From: Anaerobium acetethylicum
GTDB taxonomy: Bacteria > Bacillota > Clostridia > Lachnospirales > Lachnospiraceae
Assembly (NCBI RefSeq): GCF_900096945.1
Contig: NZ_FMKA01000008.1
Span: 62,001 to 126,000 of the forward strand
Length of the DNA: 64,000 nt
Direction: 5' to 3'
Shown here: piece by piece, positions 25,161-34,986 of the stretch
How positions within the stretch are numbered: position 1 is the stretch's first letter
Layout: every line of letters begins with the position of its first letter
Program-made: the position numbers and the translations under genes
The notes under the pieces: model-generated
Told to the model about the DNA's origin: nothing
Database searches by the model: none
The model's input: only the letters and a program-made list of their open reading frames with translations

Positions 25161-26000
25161 ATGCTGAATATAAAAGACAAACAAGACTTTGCAAAAACAG
25201 TAAAAGAGCTTTTCTGCAGAAAGCAGGCAGGGAAAATCTTGAAATATGCAGGCGTTTTCCTGCTTTTTCTGATATCTGCTATTTTGTATGCGGGCGCAGG
25301 AAAAGGCACGGATACAGATCGTATTTTAGCGGGAGATTCCGGAACCCGGAATGCTGCGGATGGAATTTATGGGGCTGAAGAGGCTCCTGTGAATGATGAT
25401 GTGGTGGAAGGCTCCGGAGAAGATGGCAATGAGGGCGGCACAGGAGAAAACGGTACCGCTTCTGCCGGCCAGGGAAAAGAAGCCGGAGAAACAGGAGATG
25501 GCAGTACGGAAAAAGCTGATCCGGAAAATGACGGTGCAGCCACGACGATATTCGTCCATGTCTGCGGGGCAGTGGCAAAGCCTGGCGTTTATAGTGCTGC
25601 CAGCGGAACAAGGGTATACCAGGTCATTGAGATGGCAGGGGGAATTACCGGGGATGGAGCCGGCGATGCGCTCAACCAGGCGGAAGCAGTCACTGACGGG
25701 CAGAGGATAGAGGTGCCGACTCATGAGCAGGTGGCATCAGGCAGTATTGCTTCACCGCCAGCATCGACGGGAACGGGTTCCAGTGAAAATGCCGGCACAG
25801 GCAAAACAGTCGTCAACATCAACGATGCTGATGCGGAGCTTCTGTCGACCCTTCCGGGAATCGGTGAAGCAAAAGCGCTGAGCATCATCAGCTACCGCGA
25901 GAAAAATGGCAGGTTCAGTACGATTAATGAAATCAAGAATATTGAAGGAATCAAGGAAGGTCTGTTTAACAAAATAAAGGATTATATATCCATAAATTGA
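25161..26000 (+). CDS. comEA: ComEA-type DNA-binding competence protein
   Basis: A 279-residue membrane-anchored DNA receptor. One N-terminal membrane segment (YAGVFLLFLISAILYAG, about residues 30-46) is followed by a long acidic, Gly/Glu-rich outside linker, a SLBB domain (about 129-192: HVCGAVAKPGVYS) and a C-terminal helix-hairpin-helix pair (NINDADAELLSTLPGIGE, then INEIKNIEGI) that binds double-stranded DNA without sequence preference. In competent bacteria it hands DNA to the ComEC channel, which is encoded 3 kb downstream. The linker is longer than in the B. subtilis protein. AAAGGAG lies 4 bases before the ATG. Confidence 0.93.
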   Translation: MLNIKDKQDFAKTVKELFCRKQAGKILKYAGVFLLFLISAILYAGAGKGTDTDRILAGDSGTRNAADGIYGAEEAPVNDDVVEGSGEDGNEGGTGENGTASAGQGKEAGETGDGSTEKADPENDGAATTIFVHVCGAVAKPGVYSAASGTRVYQVIEMAGGITGDGAGDALNQAEAVTDGQRIEVPTHEQVASGSIASPPASTGTGSSENAGTGKTVVNINDADAELLSTLPGIGEAKALSIISYREKNGRFSTINEIKNIEGIKEGLFNKIKDYISIN

Positions 26001-26009
26001 GGTGAAAGC

Positions 26010-26699
26010 ATGGGAAAGAGAGTACTGGTCGTAGATGACGAAAAATTAATTGTAAAAGGAATACGTTTTAGTCTTGAACAGGACGGAATGGAAGTAGACT
26101 GTGCTTATGACGGAGAGGAAGCCCTTAATATGGCGAAAGAGAAGGAATATGATATCGTCCTTCTTGATGTGATGCTTCCTAAGCTGAATGGATTTGAAGT
26201 CTGCCAGCAGATCCGGGAATTTTCATCGATGCCGATCGTAATGCTGACAGCAAAAGGCGACGATATGGATAAGATACTCGGGCTTGAATATGGAGCAGAT
26301 GATTATATTACAAAGCCTTTTAATATTCTGGAGGTCAAAGCCAGGATCAAGGCAATCATGAGGCGTACGAATAAGAAGGAGAAAGCTCCGGAAAACAGCA
26401 AAATTGCTGTGGTCGGGGAGTTGAAGCTGGACTGTGAAAGCAGGCGTGTGTATATAAATGGCAAGGAAATTAATCTGACAGCAAAGGAATTCGACGTACT
26501 GGAACTGCTTGTGTTCAATCCGAACAAGGTATACAGCAGAGAAAATTTATTGAATATAGTATGGGGATATGATTATCCGGGTGATGTAAGGACCGTGGAT
26601 GTACATATTCGAAGGCTGAGGGAAAAGATCGAAGTAAATCCAAGCGAACCAAAATATGTTCATACGAAATGGGGAGTTGGTTACTATTTCCAGGATTAG
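26010..26699 (+). CDS. OmpR/PhoB-family response regulator
   Basis: A 229-residue transcription factor. The receiver domain (1-118) has the acidic pair VVDDE, the phosphorylation site Asp53 in LLDVMLP, the Thr of MLTAKG and Lys of YITKPF. The C-terminal winged helix (about 130-227) ends with VDVHIRRLREKI and KWGVGYYF, as in the PhoB and WalR group. It begins 9 bases after comEA and overlaps the kinase gene, so comEA, regulator and kinase are probably one operon. Confidence 0.96.
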   Translation: MGKRVLVVDDEKLIVKGIRFSLEQDGMEVDCAYDGEEALNMAKEKEYDIVLLDVMLPKLNGFEVCQQIREFSSMPIVMLTAKGDDMDKILGLEYGADDYITKPFNILEVKARIKAIMRRTNKKEKAPENSKIAVVGELKLDCESRRVYINGKEINLTAKEFDVLELLVFNPNKVYSRENLLNIVWGYDYPGDVRTVDVHIRRLREKIEVNPSEPKYVHTKWGVGYYFQD

Positions 26700-28122
26700 G
26701 AACAAAATTAAGAAAAGGTTTTTCAGGAGCCTCAGGTTCAAAATCCTGATTATTCTGTTGACAATGGGCGTTATTCCCTGCATCATTCTGGAGTTTGGAA
26801 TAATGAGCAGTTATGAGAAATATGCGGTTTCTGCAAAGACGATCGAGGTGCAGAATCAGTACAATATTATTTCCAGGAAGCTGATCGATCTGAATTACAT
26901 GGACAACCCGCAGCAGGAGACTGTCAATGCAGAACTGGAACAGCTGTCCAATATCTATGCGGGGCGCATTCTTGTTATTGATGACAATTTTAAGATAATC
27001 AAGGATACTTATACCGATGCGGAGTCCAAAACAATTGTTTCAGAAGATATCATCAAGTGCTTCAAAGGCGAGAGTACGGTCAGGTATGATGCGAAAAAAG
27101 GGTACATAGAAATCGTTGCACCGATAAAGGATCCCGACAGCAAGAATATAAACGGCGCAATACTCAGTATCATTTCTACGGAGGGTCTGGCAACAAACCA
27201 TGAAGTCATAGAAAATAAGGCAACAATACTGATGGCTGCACTGATGCTTGTACTGGTGGTGTTGAGCATATTCTTTTCTGCAGCACTTGTAAAGCCTTTC
27301 GGAAGGATCACCCAGTCAATAGAAGAACTTTCAGACGGGTATGGGAATGAAAGTTTTTCGGTTTCTGACTATACAGAGACCCAGCTCATTTCAGAAGCCT
27401 TCAATAAAATACTCGGAAAAATAAGGGCGATTGATGCTTCAAGACAGGAATTTGTTTCAAATGTGTCCCATGAATTGAAGACCCCTCTTACATCCATGAA
27501 AGTTCTGGCAGATTCCCTGCTTATGCAGGAGGAGGCGCCGGTTGAATTATATAAGGAATTCATGACAGATATTACAGAGGAGATAGACAGGGAAAATAAA
27601 ATCATCAATGACCTTCTCTCCCTTGTCAAGATGGATAAGACTGCGGCAGATCTTAACATAAAGGCAATGAATATCAATGACCTTCTTGAACTTATACTCA
27701 AGAGGCTCCGTCCAATTGCGGCAAAGAGGAATATCGAGCTTGTATTCGAAAGCTTCAGGCCCGTGACGGCCGAAGTCGATGAGGTTAAGCTTACCCTTGC
27801 CATTTCAAATCTCGTTGAGAATGCAATCAAGTATAATGTGGAAAATGGCTGGGTAAGGATTTATCTGAACGCAGACCACAAATACTTTTATGTGAAGGTG
27901 GCAGATTCGGGCATAGGGATACCAGATGAATCTCTTGAGCATATATTCGAAAGATTCTATCGTGTCGACAAATCCCATTCCAGGGAAATCGGAGGCACAG
28001 GTCTGGGGTTATCCATTACAAGGAATGCAATTCTTATGCATCGCGGGGCAATAAGGGTATACAGCAAGGAAGGGGAGGGCACGACGTTTACAATCAGAGT
28101 GCCGCTCAACTACATTGCGTAA
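26656..28122 (+). CDS. Sensor histidine kinase
   Basis: A 488-residue membrane kinase. Two membrane segments (about residues 28-50 and 192-213) enclose an extracytoplasmic sensor of about 140 residues with a PAS/Cache-like look (ILVIDDNFKIIKDTY). Then come HAMP, the dimer/phosphoacceptor helix with the His in FVSNVSHELKTPLTSM, and the ATPase domain with NLVENAIKYN, DSGIGIPDE, FERFYRVD and GGTGLGLSI. Complete and probably active. It overlaps the regulator gene by 44 bases; the ATG at 26656 has no good ribosome site, and a TTG at 26677 is an alternative, so the exact start is open. Signal unknown. Confidence 0.94.
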   Translation: MFIRNGELVTISRIRNKIKKRFFRSLRFKILIILLTMGVIPCIILEFGIMSSYEKYAVSAKTIEVQNQYNIISRKLIDLNYMDNPQQETVNAELEQLSNIYAGRILVIDDNFKIIKDTYTDAESKTIVSEDIIKCFKGESTVRYDAKKGYIEIVAPIKDPDSKNINGAILSIISTEGLATNHEVIENKATILMAALMLVLVVLSIFFSAALVKPFGRITQSIEELSDGYGNESFSVSDYTETQLISEAFNKILGKIRAIDASRQEFVSNVSHELKTPLTSMKVLADSLLMQEEAPVELYKEFMTDITEEIDRENKIINDLLSLVKMDKTAADLNIKAMNINDLLELILKRLRPIAAKRNIELVFESFRPVTAEVDEVKLTLAISNLVENAIKYNVENGWVRIYLNADHKYFYVKVADSGIGIPDESLEHIFERFYRVDKSHSREIGGTGLGLSITRNAILMHRGAIRVYSKEGEGTTFTIRVPLNYIA

Positions 28123-28132
28123 GGAGGAAAGC

Positions 28133-29065
28133 ATGTTTCAAAGGATAAGTAAAGGACTTCTTTTTTTAACAGTGATGATTCTGTTCTGCGGTTGCGGCGG
28201 CTCAGACAAGAAAGAGGAAGAATCAGAATATTCTCTGTATTACATAAACAAAGAAGGTACTAAGATTGTGACGGAGGCCTATGAGCCGGAAACTTCTACA
28301 ACGGAGGAAATGGTTGCGGAATTTATCGAAGCACTGAAAAAAGATCCAGAGGAAGTAGGAATCAAAAAAGCACTGCCTGAAGAAGTGATAGTCGTCAGCC
28401 AGCGTATGGAGGAGAAAGTTCTATATATCAGCTTCGACAGCACCTATGCCATGATGGACAGGGTTGAGGAAATACTCTGCCGCGCGGCGCTTGTAAAGAC
28501 ATTCACCCAGATCCCAGGGGTGGAGTGCATATCGATCTACATCAACGATCAGCCACTCAGGAATTCTAACGACCAGCCGGTAGGAGTTCTCACAGCCGAT
28601 AACTTCATCGAGGACATAAGCCGGGATCTTCAGTCCAGGCATAGTCAGGAATTGACCCTGTATTTTGCGAATAAGACGGGAGACAAGCTTGTAGAAGAGA
28701 CAAGGAAGGTTTCCTACGACAGCAGTACGCCTCTCGAAAAGGCGATTATTGAGGAGCTGATCAAGGGTCCCCAAAAAGAAGGTTCTTATCCGACTCTTTC
28801 GGAGGATACCGAACTGATAAGCGCTTCTGTTGTGGACAACATCTGCTATGTGAATTTCAATGAGGCGTTCCTGAAAACATCAATAGAAGGAATGGAGAAA
28901 ATTCCGGTATATTCAGTCGTAAACACCCTTTCGGAAGTGCCTGGAATAAGCAAGGTTCAGATTGTCGTAAACGGAAAGGCTGAGAAGGAATTTCTTAATA
29001 AGACATATGAAAGAAACCTTGATATCATTGAGAAAAGCGAAGTGTTGACGGAAGAAGAAAAATGA
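28133..29065 (+). CDS. Lipoprotein with two GerMN domains
   Basis: A 310-residue exported lipoprotein (lipobox FCGC, Cys near residue 17) with two tandem GerMN domains: first about residues 30-150 (SFDSTYAMMDRVEEILC, IYINDQPL), second about 175-295 (CYVNFNEAFLKT, VVNTLSEVPGISKVQI). GerM has a role in sporulation and germination in Bacillus, but GerMN domains also occur in non-spore lipoproteins. AAGGAGG precedes the ATG at 28133, 10 bases after the kinase stop, so it belongs to the kinase operon and may act in its signalling. A degenerate repeat end (29070) follows. Confidence 0.9.
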   Translation: MFQRISKGLLFLTVMILFCGCGGSDKKEEESEYSLYYINKEGTKIVTEAYEPETSTTEEMVAEFIEALKKDPEEVGIKKALPEEVIVVSQRMEEKVLYISFDSTYAMMDRVEEILCRAALVKTFTQIPGVECISIYINDQPLRNSNDQPVGVLTADNFIEDISRDLQSRHSQELTLYFANKTGDKLVEETRKVSYDSSTPLEKAIIEELIKGPQKEGSYPTLSEDTELISASVVDNICYVNFNEAFLKTSIEGMEKIPVYSVVNTLSEVPGISKVQIVVNGKAEKEFLNKTYERNLDIIEKSEVLTEEEK

Positions 29066-29146
29066 TGGGACTATGAAGGGAAAAATCCTGAACAGTCATA
29101 AAAGTGATCAAGAAAAATATAGAGGCAGGCCAGGGGAGGGATTTGT

Positions 29147-31504
29147 ATGAGAAAACGGCCGCTGGCTGCCGTCTTCCTGGCATTCATCACCGGAATCTTT
29201 TTGGCAGGATTTCCATTACGTATGGGCGTTGCAGCTATTCTCGTATCGGCAACAGCCTTTATGGTTCCGGAAATCCGGAAAAGACTGGATAGTCCCTTTT
29301 TGCTGATTCTTCCAATCATGGCCATTGGAGGAATGGCATACACATGGCAGGATGCGGGATGGCCGGATGCAATAGGTGCAGAGGCCTGGGCGTCCCCAGG
29401 GGATGGAAATATGTCAGCCGTGGGGGGAGCCGGTGAATGTATTGAGGAAAACAGGGCGGTAGCAGTAACAGGAAAAGTTTATAAAAGAGAAATAAAGAAT
29501 GGAAAAAATCTCGTATATATTAAAAACACTTCTATAGCAGCCGGCTCGAAAGGGTACAGGGCTGGTCAGATTATTTTATATTTCGATACCGATGAACATT
29601 TTCTAATCGGGAATACAATCAAAGCAGAAGGAACAGTTAAAAATTGGGACAGTGCAGGAAATGAGGGGCAGTTTGATGCCGCTTCTTATTATCGTGCGAT
29701 GAAAATCGATTACAAGGTTGATGTTTCAAGAGCGGAAGTTGTCGACGAAACTTATAGCAGCTACAGGGAGACGCTTCAGAAAGTCAGGGAAAGGCTGGAA
29801 AGGTCTTTTGAAATGACCCTTGGGGAACAGGATGCGTCAATCATGAAGACAATGATATTAGGGGACAAATCGGAGCTTGACCGGAGCATAGAAGAGCTGT
29901 ATCAGAAAAGTGGAATTGTGCATATTCTGTCAATTTCGGGACAACATATTTCCCTCATTGGCATGGTGCTCTACAATCTTCTTCGCAGGCTTGGGCTTTC
30001 GTTCAAAAAGGCAGGCTGCCTGTGTATTTTCTGCGTGATCAGCTACGGCATCATGACAGGTCTGGGAATCTCATCATTCCGCGCCGTGCTCATGTTTTCC
30101 ATCGGAGTGGCGGCCCAGATGTGGGGCAGGAGTTATGACGTGATAACGGCCATGTCCCTTTCTGCTTTTCTGCTGCTTTTTGAAAATCCGCGTTATCTGT
30201 ATAATCCGGGATTCCTTCTGTCCTTCGGAGCAGTTGCGGGCATCATGGTGGTAGCTCCGGCAATTGAAAATGCTGCTTCGAAAAAGAATATCGTTATCCG
30301 TACCTTGTCGGCAAGCATCGGCATCAATGTCGTGACAATTCCAATACTTGCCTATTACTATTATGAACTTCCAGTATACTCAATTTTATTGAACATCCTG
30401 ATCATACCGCCTATGTCCATTGTTCTGATTTCCGGTATACTCTGCGGAATAGCAGGGAACGTGAGCATTCCTGTGGCAGTATTATTTGCGGCACCCTGCC
30501 ACTATATTCTTCTGTTCTGCGAAAAAGCTTGCAGTGTTTTCATGTCTCTGCCCCATGCGCTACATGTGACCGGCCGTCCGGAGAAGTGGCAGCTCTGGCT
30601 CTACTACTGCCTCCTGGCAGTTTTTATTGCAGGAGTGAAGCGGAAATGGGGAAGAAAATGCCTTGCAATACTGCCGTTGCTTATCCTGGTAATCGCATTC
30701 CAGAGAAATGAGGGGTTCTCAGCCACTTTTCTGGACGTTGGCCAGGGAGACGGAATCTATATTGAAACGCCGGAAGGACTGCATATTCTTGTGGACGGAG
30801 GAAGTACAGGTGTGAAGGAAGTCGGAACATACAGAATCATTCCATTTTTGAAATATAACGGTACCGGCGTCATCGATTACGCGATCGTCACACATGCTGA
30901 TGAGGACCATATAAGCGGTCTGAAGGAGATTCTGGAAGAATCGGATGAGAACGGAATCAGGGTACGCTGTCTGCTGATGCCTGATACATCGCTGAAGGAT
31001 GAGGCATATCTCGGGCTTGTAAGCCTTGCACAAGCCAACGGCGTCAAGGTAAAATACATCAGGAAAGGTACCGAAATAAGAAACGGAGATTTCACAATCA
31101 AATGCCTGCACCCGACTGCGGAGTTTCCAGCTTCATCGAGAAATTCCTATTCTACGGTTCTGGATGTGAGCTGTGGCGGATTCGACATGCTGCTTACCGG
31201 CGACCTGGAGGCTGACGGGGAAAAACTGATTCTGGAGTCAGGCCTCATGAGGGACTATGATCTTTTAAAAGTAGCCCATCATGGCTCGAAATTTTCAACC
31301 AGTCAGGAATTTATAGAAGCAGTAACCCCCGAGATTGCAGTTATATCCTGTGGGGAAGGAAACAGATTTGGTCATCCGCATCAGGAAGTGCTGGATAGAA
31401 TAAAGAGTATGGAGGTGGAGATTATGACAACACCTGATTGTGGACAGATCACAATAAGAATGGACGGAAGTAGTATGAAGGTAGAAAGGTTTTTAAAATA
31501 TTGA
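29147..31504 (+). CDS. comEC: ComEC/Rec2 DNA-uptake channel
   Basis: A 785-residue membrane protein that carries single-stranded DNA through the membrane during transformation. Order: two or three N-terminal membrane helices, an outside OB-like domain (about 85-210), the competence core with many helices (about 230-510: ILSISGQHISLIGM and GISSFRAVLMF), and a C-terminal metallo-beta-lactamase-like nuclease domain (from about 525: LDVGQGDGIYI, VTHADEDHISG, VAHHGSKFSTS), which may degrade the non-transferred strand. It is complete. The stop codon overlaps the -35 box of the next promoter. comEA is separated from it by the kinase operon genes. Confidence 0.96.
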   Translation: MRKRPLAAVFLAFITGIFLAGFPLRMGVAAILVSATAFMVPEIRKRLDSPFLLILPIMAIGGMAYTWQDAGWPDAIGAEAWASPGDGNMSAVGGAGECIEENRAVAVTGKVYKREIKNGKNLVYIKNTSIAAGSKGYRAGQIILYFDTDEHFLIGNTIKAEGTVKNWDSAGNEGQFDAASYYRAMKIDYKVDVSRAEVVDETYSSYRETLQKVRERLERSFEMTLGEQDASIMKTMILGDKSELDRSIEELYQKSGIVHILSISGQHISLIGMVLYNLLRRLGLSFKKAGCLCIFCVISYGIMTGLGISSFRAVLMFSIGVAAQMWGRSYDVITAMSLSAFLLLFENPRYLYNPGFLLSFGAVAGIMVVAPAIENAASKKNIVIRTLSASIGINVVTIPILAYYYYELPVYSILLNILIIPPMSIVLISGILCGIAGNVSIPVAVLFAAPCHYILLFCEKACSVFMSLPHALHVTGRPEKWQLWLYYCLLAVFIAGVKRKWGRKCLAILPLLILVIAFQRNEGFSATFLDVGQGDGIYIETPEGLHILVDGGSTGVKEVGTYRIIPFLKYNGTGVIDYAIVTHADEDHISGLKEILEESDENGIRVRCLLMPDTSLKDEAYLGLVSLAQANGVKVKYIRKGTEIRNGDFTIKCLHPTAEFPASSRNSYSTVLDVSCGGFDMLLTGDLEADGEKLILESGLMRDYDLLKVAHHGSKFSTSQEFIEAVTPEIAVISCGEGNRFGHPHQEVLDRIKSMEVEIMTTPDCGQITIRMDGSSMKVERFLKY

Positions 31505-31529
31505 CAGTGGACAAAAATTACCATATAAT
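31501..31529 (+). promoter_or_regulatory. Consensus promoter of the ABC transporter pair, overlapping the comEC stop
   Basis: TTGACA at 31501-31506, 17-base spacer, TATAAT at 31524-31529: a perfect sigma-A consensus. The comEC stop TGA is at 31502-31504, within the -35 box. Confidence 0.85.
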
Positions 31530-31571
31530 TACAATAATGTTAAAAATTAAATCAAATAAAAGGAGGTTTTT

Positions 31572-32276
31572 ATGTCTTCACTGATCCTGAAAAATGTAAA
31601 CTATTCAGTAAAAGGATTTTCACTGGAAAATATTAGTTTTGAGGTTCCAAAGGGTTGTATTACAAGTCTTGTCGGACCTGATGGAGCTGGAAAAACCACT
31701 CTTATACATATTATTGCAAATAACCTTATCCGAAAATCAGGAACAATTCTATATGATGGACGCCTGTTCTGGGAAGATGAAGCAGGTATCAAGAGAAAAC
31801 TGGGGTTTGTTTATGATGTGGTCTGTTTCAATACCCAATTAACACCTAAACAATTTTTAAAAAGAGCCAAATCCTGCATACAGGATTTTGATTCGGATTT
31901 GTTTTGTAGCTATATGGATAAATTTGATCTTTCTTACAAACATGCTATTGTCAAATTTTTGCCTGACATGAAGCGCAAATTCGAACTGATTGTAGCACTG
32001 TCAAGGCATCCCCAGATTCTGATTTTGGATGAACCCACAATGGATTTAGAACCTGCTGACAGAAATACCATATGGGATATCCTTCAGGACTTTGTTAAAG
32101 ACGGACAAAACTCAGTACTTATTACTTCCAGCAGTACTGAAGATTTCGATCAGATAGTGGATTATCTTATTTTTATTGACAAGGGAAAAATTGTAAAGGC
32201 AGATTACAATTCAAAAAACAATACAGAAACAGACAGAAAGGCGCTCATTAATGAAAAAAATATTCTGGTTAAATAA
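31572..32276 (+). CDS. ABC transporter ATP-binding protein with degenerate signature motif
   Basis: A 234-residue ATPase subunit. Walker A GPDGAGKTTL is at about residues 35-44 and Walker B ILILDEPTMDLEP near 150-162. The ABC signature, normally LSGGQ or SKGMK, here reads FLPDMKRKFELIVAL, so the Ser-Gly pair is lost although the following MKRK helix is kept. An active-site His was not recognised at the usual H-loop (SSSTED instead). It may pair with a better subunit, or serve a slow or regulatory cycle. Codon use is AT-richer than in the flanking genes. AGGAGG precedes the ATG. The permease gene begins inside its last 26 bases. Confidence 0.9.
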   Translation: MSSLILKNVNYSVKGFSLENISFEVPKGCITSLVGPDGAGKTTLIHIIANNLIRKSGTILYDGRLFWEDEAGIKRKLGFVYDVVCFNTQLTPKQFLKRAKSCIQDFDSDLFCSYMDKFDLSYKHAIVKFLPDMKRKFELIVALSRHPQILILDEPTMDLEPADRNTIWDILQDFVKDGQNSVLITSSSTEDFDQIVDYLIFIDKGKIVKADYNSKNNTETDRKALINEKNILVK

Positions 32277-32976
32277 ACTATACAGCCTTAATAATACAAG
32301 TTCTAAAGGCGTTTCAAAATGGTGGGTAGCAGCAATTGTACTTTCGTTTATATCTAATAAAATGCATGGTGATCTGTTCAATGGGCCCATGATTTTTCCG
32401 TTTTTTATTACAGCGGGCATATATGTGTCATTTTCCTCTTTAATGCTGAATTTGCCGCAGTTTACAAAGGATCTTCCGTTTACATCAAGGGAGCAGATAC
32501 ATCATGCACTGATGATACTCGCTGCTAATTTTATTTTTCTTATGTTTCTTTGGCTTTTGTATTTAATAATATTTTTTGGGTTTTCATTTCATGATTTCAA
32601 ACTGAGTGATTTCCCGAAAACCAGAGAGATATACAACATTTTAGTAAATGCAGTTTTTTATATTCTGTATTACTTTTTGATGACAGTTGCCATGCTTCCT
32701 CTTGCCCTGGTTCGAAAAACCAGAACCTGGTATATGGTTTTTGCAGGAATCAGTATTTTGGTTACGGGAATCACCCTTGGAATTGTAAATCTGGTGCCGG
32801 ATAATAAGACATTTGCTCTTTATAATAAGGTTTTTGGGGAAGTGACAACTATCCCGGGTTACGGATTTCTCCTAATTGGTATGGGAATTCTTGGTGTTGC
32901 CGGCTCTTTAATATCCTATCAGATCCTGCAAAAAATGAATGCGCCAAAACGCTTTGAATTTGAAAACCTGATCTGA
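32251..32976 (+). CDS. ABC-2-like permease subunit, six membrane segments
   Basis: A 241-residue integral membrane protein with about six hydrophobic segments (for example MIFPFFITAGIYVSF, FIFLMFLWLLYLIIFF, GYGFLLIGMGILGVAG). It overlaps the ATPase gene by 26 bases, so the two probably form an exporter of the ABC-2 type; the cargo is unknown. There is a loop PFTSREQIHHA after the second segment, a position where the ABC-2 families in Firmicutes often have a similar phrase. It shares the AT-rich composition of the ATPase gene, which suggests the pair came in together. Confidence 0.8.
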   Translation: MKKIFWLNKLYSLNNTSSKGVSKWWVAAIVLSFISNKMHGDLFNGPMIFPFFITAGIYVSFSSLMLNLPQFTKDLPFTSREQIHHALMILAANFIFLMFLWLLYLIIFFGFSFHDFKLSDFPKTREIYNILVNAVFYILYYFLMTVAMLPLALVRKTRTWYMVFAGISILVTGITLGIVNLVPDNKTFALYNKVFGEVTTIPGYGFLLIGMGILGVAGSLISYQILQKMNAPKRFEFENLI

Positions 32977-32995
32977 AATTTCATGCAATAGCAAG

Positions 32996-33023
32996 TTGTA
33001 AAATTGTAAAACAATGTTATAAT
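32996..33023 (+). promoter_or_regulatory. Probable uppP promoter
   Basis: TTGTAA at 32996-33001, 16 bases, TATAAT at 33018-33023. Confidence 0.6.
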
Positions 33024-33087
33024 ATTCAGGTACCGTGTGTCGTAAACCGGCAGCGGTAAAAATTTCAGGAACGAGGCGGAAAACAAA

Positions 33088-33915
33088 ATGGAATTTATAG
33101 AAATTTTAAAAGTAATTTTGCTTGGAATTGTTGAAGGAATTACAGAATGGCTGCCGATCAGCAGCACCGGCCATATGATTCTTGTGGACGAATTCATTAA
33201 ATTAAATACAAGCGAAGAATTTAAGGAGATGTTTCTGGTAGTCATACAGCTGGGGGCCATTCTGGCCGTCGTTGTCCTTTACTGGAATAAGCTTTTTCCT
33301 TTCAGCTTAAAGGGAAAACCTGTAGTAAAGAAAAATATAATGATACTGTGGTTAAAGATTGTAGTCGCATGCATTCCGGGCGGTGTGGTAGGCATCCTGT
33401 TTGATGACTATATTGAAGCAAAATTCAATAATTACATAACGGTTGCCATCACCCTTATCTTATATGGAATATTATTCATAATCATTGAAAAAAGAAACAA
33501 GGACAGGATTCCGAAGGTCAATACCCTCAGAAGCATGTCATTCGGGATGGCTTTCTGCATCGGCCTTTTCCAGGTCCTTTCGATAATCCCGGGAACATCC
33601 AGGTCCGGGGCGACGATACTTGGCGGTATCCTTATAGGAACGTCAAGGAATGTAGCAGCTGAATTCACATTTTTCCTTGCAATTCCGGTAATGTTCGGCT
33701 TGAGCTTTTTGAAACTGATCAAGTTCGGGTTTGCGTTCACCGGTCCCGAGGTGTTCACCCTGGTTCTGGGAATGGGCGTTGCATTTGCGGTATCTGTATT
33801 TGCAATCAAATTCCTCGTGGGATACATAAAGAAGCATAATTTTGCGGTATTCGGATATTACAGGATTGTACTGGGCGTCATCGTGCTGGGATATTTCCTG
33901 ATTCAGAACATTTAG
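33088..33915 (+). CDS. uppP: Undecaprenyl-diphosphatase
   Basis: A 275-residue integral membrane phosphatase (BacA/UppP) that recycles the lipid carrier of peptidoglycan synthesis and gives some resistance to bacitracin. Both catalytic segments are present: [18 protein letters not shown] (about residues 13-30) and [10 protein letters not shown] (about 170-179). About eight hydrophobic segments. Length is typical. Upstream gene composition differs, so it is likely a separate unit with its own promoter. Confidence 0.97.
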   Translation: MEFIEILKVILLGIVEGITEWLPISSTGHMILVDEFIKLNTSEEFKEMFLVVIQLGAILAVVVLYWNKLFPFSLKGKPVVKKNIMILWLKIVVACIPGGVVGILFDDYIEAKFNNYITVAITLILYGILFIIIEKRNKDRIPKVNTLRSMSFGMAFCIGLFQVLSIIPGTSRSGATILGGILIGTSRNVAAEFTFFLAIPVMFGLSFLKLIKFGFAFTGPEVFTLVLGMGVAFAVSVFAIKFLVGYIKKHNFAVFGYYRIVLGVIVLGYFLIQNI

Positions 33916-33986
33916 CGTCTGAACAGCTACGTAAAAGTGACTCGAAAAAATGATTCGAAAAAATGAAAAGGAGCAGATAAGTCCTG

Positions 33987-34982
33987 ATGAAAAGCATAAA
34001 TGAGGATTTAAAAACCGGTAATTTCAAACAGATCTATCTGCTTTATGGCGAAGAGGCATATCTGAAAAGGCAGTACAAGGAAAAACTGGTAAAAGCGCTT
34101 GTTGAACCTGGAGATACGATGAATTACGGGTATTTTGAAGGGAAAAAGATAAATGTAAAGGAAATTATCGATCTTTCGGAGACGATGCCGTTTTTTGCGG
34201 ACAGGAGGCTTATTGTCGTTGAGAACAGCGGGCTTTTCAAGGGTGAAGGCCAGGAACTTGCTGATTATTTGAAAGAACTTCCTGAAACATCTTATTTTAT
34301 ATTTGTGGAAAGCGAAATCGACAAAAGAAGCCGTCTGTTCAAGGCTGTGAAGGACATCGGCCGGGTTACCGAACTGGGCAGGCAGAATGAGAAAATGCTT
34401 ATAAGCTGGATTCTGGGAAAACTCAAGGGCGAGAATAAGAGGATCACTGAGAATACCATGATGAGCCTTCTGAACAAAACGGGTGCTGATATGGAAAATA
34501 TCGACAAGGAACTGGAAAAGCTGATATGCTATACTCTTGACAGGGATGTGATTACGGATGATGATGTTGAGGAGGTCTGCATAACCATTACGGAAAACCG
34601 TATCTTCGATATGATCAATTTTATTACAGAACGTAAGCAGAAAGAGGCGCTGGATCTTTATTACGATTTGCTGGCCCTCAAAGAGCCACCTATGAAAATT
34701 TTATTTCTGATTGCCAGACAGTTTAATCTTTTGATGCAGGCAAAGGATCTTATGCGTCTGGGATACAGCAGGGATTCTTTGGGACAAAAAATGGGGCTTC
34801 CCGGATTTATTGCCGGAAAATATATGGTTCAGGCCAGGAATTTCAGTATGGAAATATTGAAGGAGGCAGTCGAGGACTGTGTCCAGACTGAACAGGATGT
34901 AAAGACAGGAAAGATAAATGATCTGATAAGCGTGGAGCTTATTATTGTGAAATATAGCGGGAAGCAGGCAAATACACACTAG
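33987..34982 (+). CDS. holA: DNA polymerase III delta subunit
   Basis: A 331-residue clamp-loader subunit that opens the sliding clamp. Start YLLYGEEAYLKRQYKE, the AAA-like fold without an active P-loop, and ENRIFDMINFITERKQKEA (about residues 210-228) match the family. AAGGAG is 13 bases ahead of the ATG, a long spacing. In Firmicutes holA normally precedes rpsT, as here, with rpsT on the opposite strand. Confidence 0.95.
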   Translation: MKSINEDLKTGNFKQIYLLYGEEAYLKRQYKEKLVKALVEPGDTMNYGYFEGKKINVKEIIDLSETMPFFADRRLIVVENSGLFKGEGQELADYLKELPETSYFIFVESEIDKRSRLFKAVKDIGRVTELGRQNEKMLISWILGKLKGENKRITENTMMSLLNKTGADMENIDKELEKLICYTLDRDVITDDDVEEVCITITENRIFDMINFITERKQKEALDLYYDLLALKEPPMKILFLIARQFNLLMQAKDLMRLGYSRDSLGQKMGLPGFIAGKYMVQARNFSMEILKEAVEDCVQTEQDVKTGKINDLISVELIIVKYSGKQANTH

Positions 34983-34986
34983 AATT

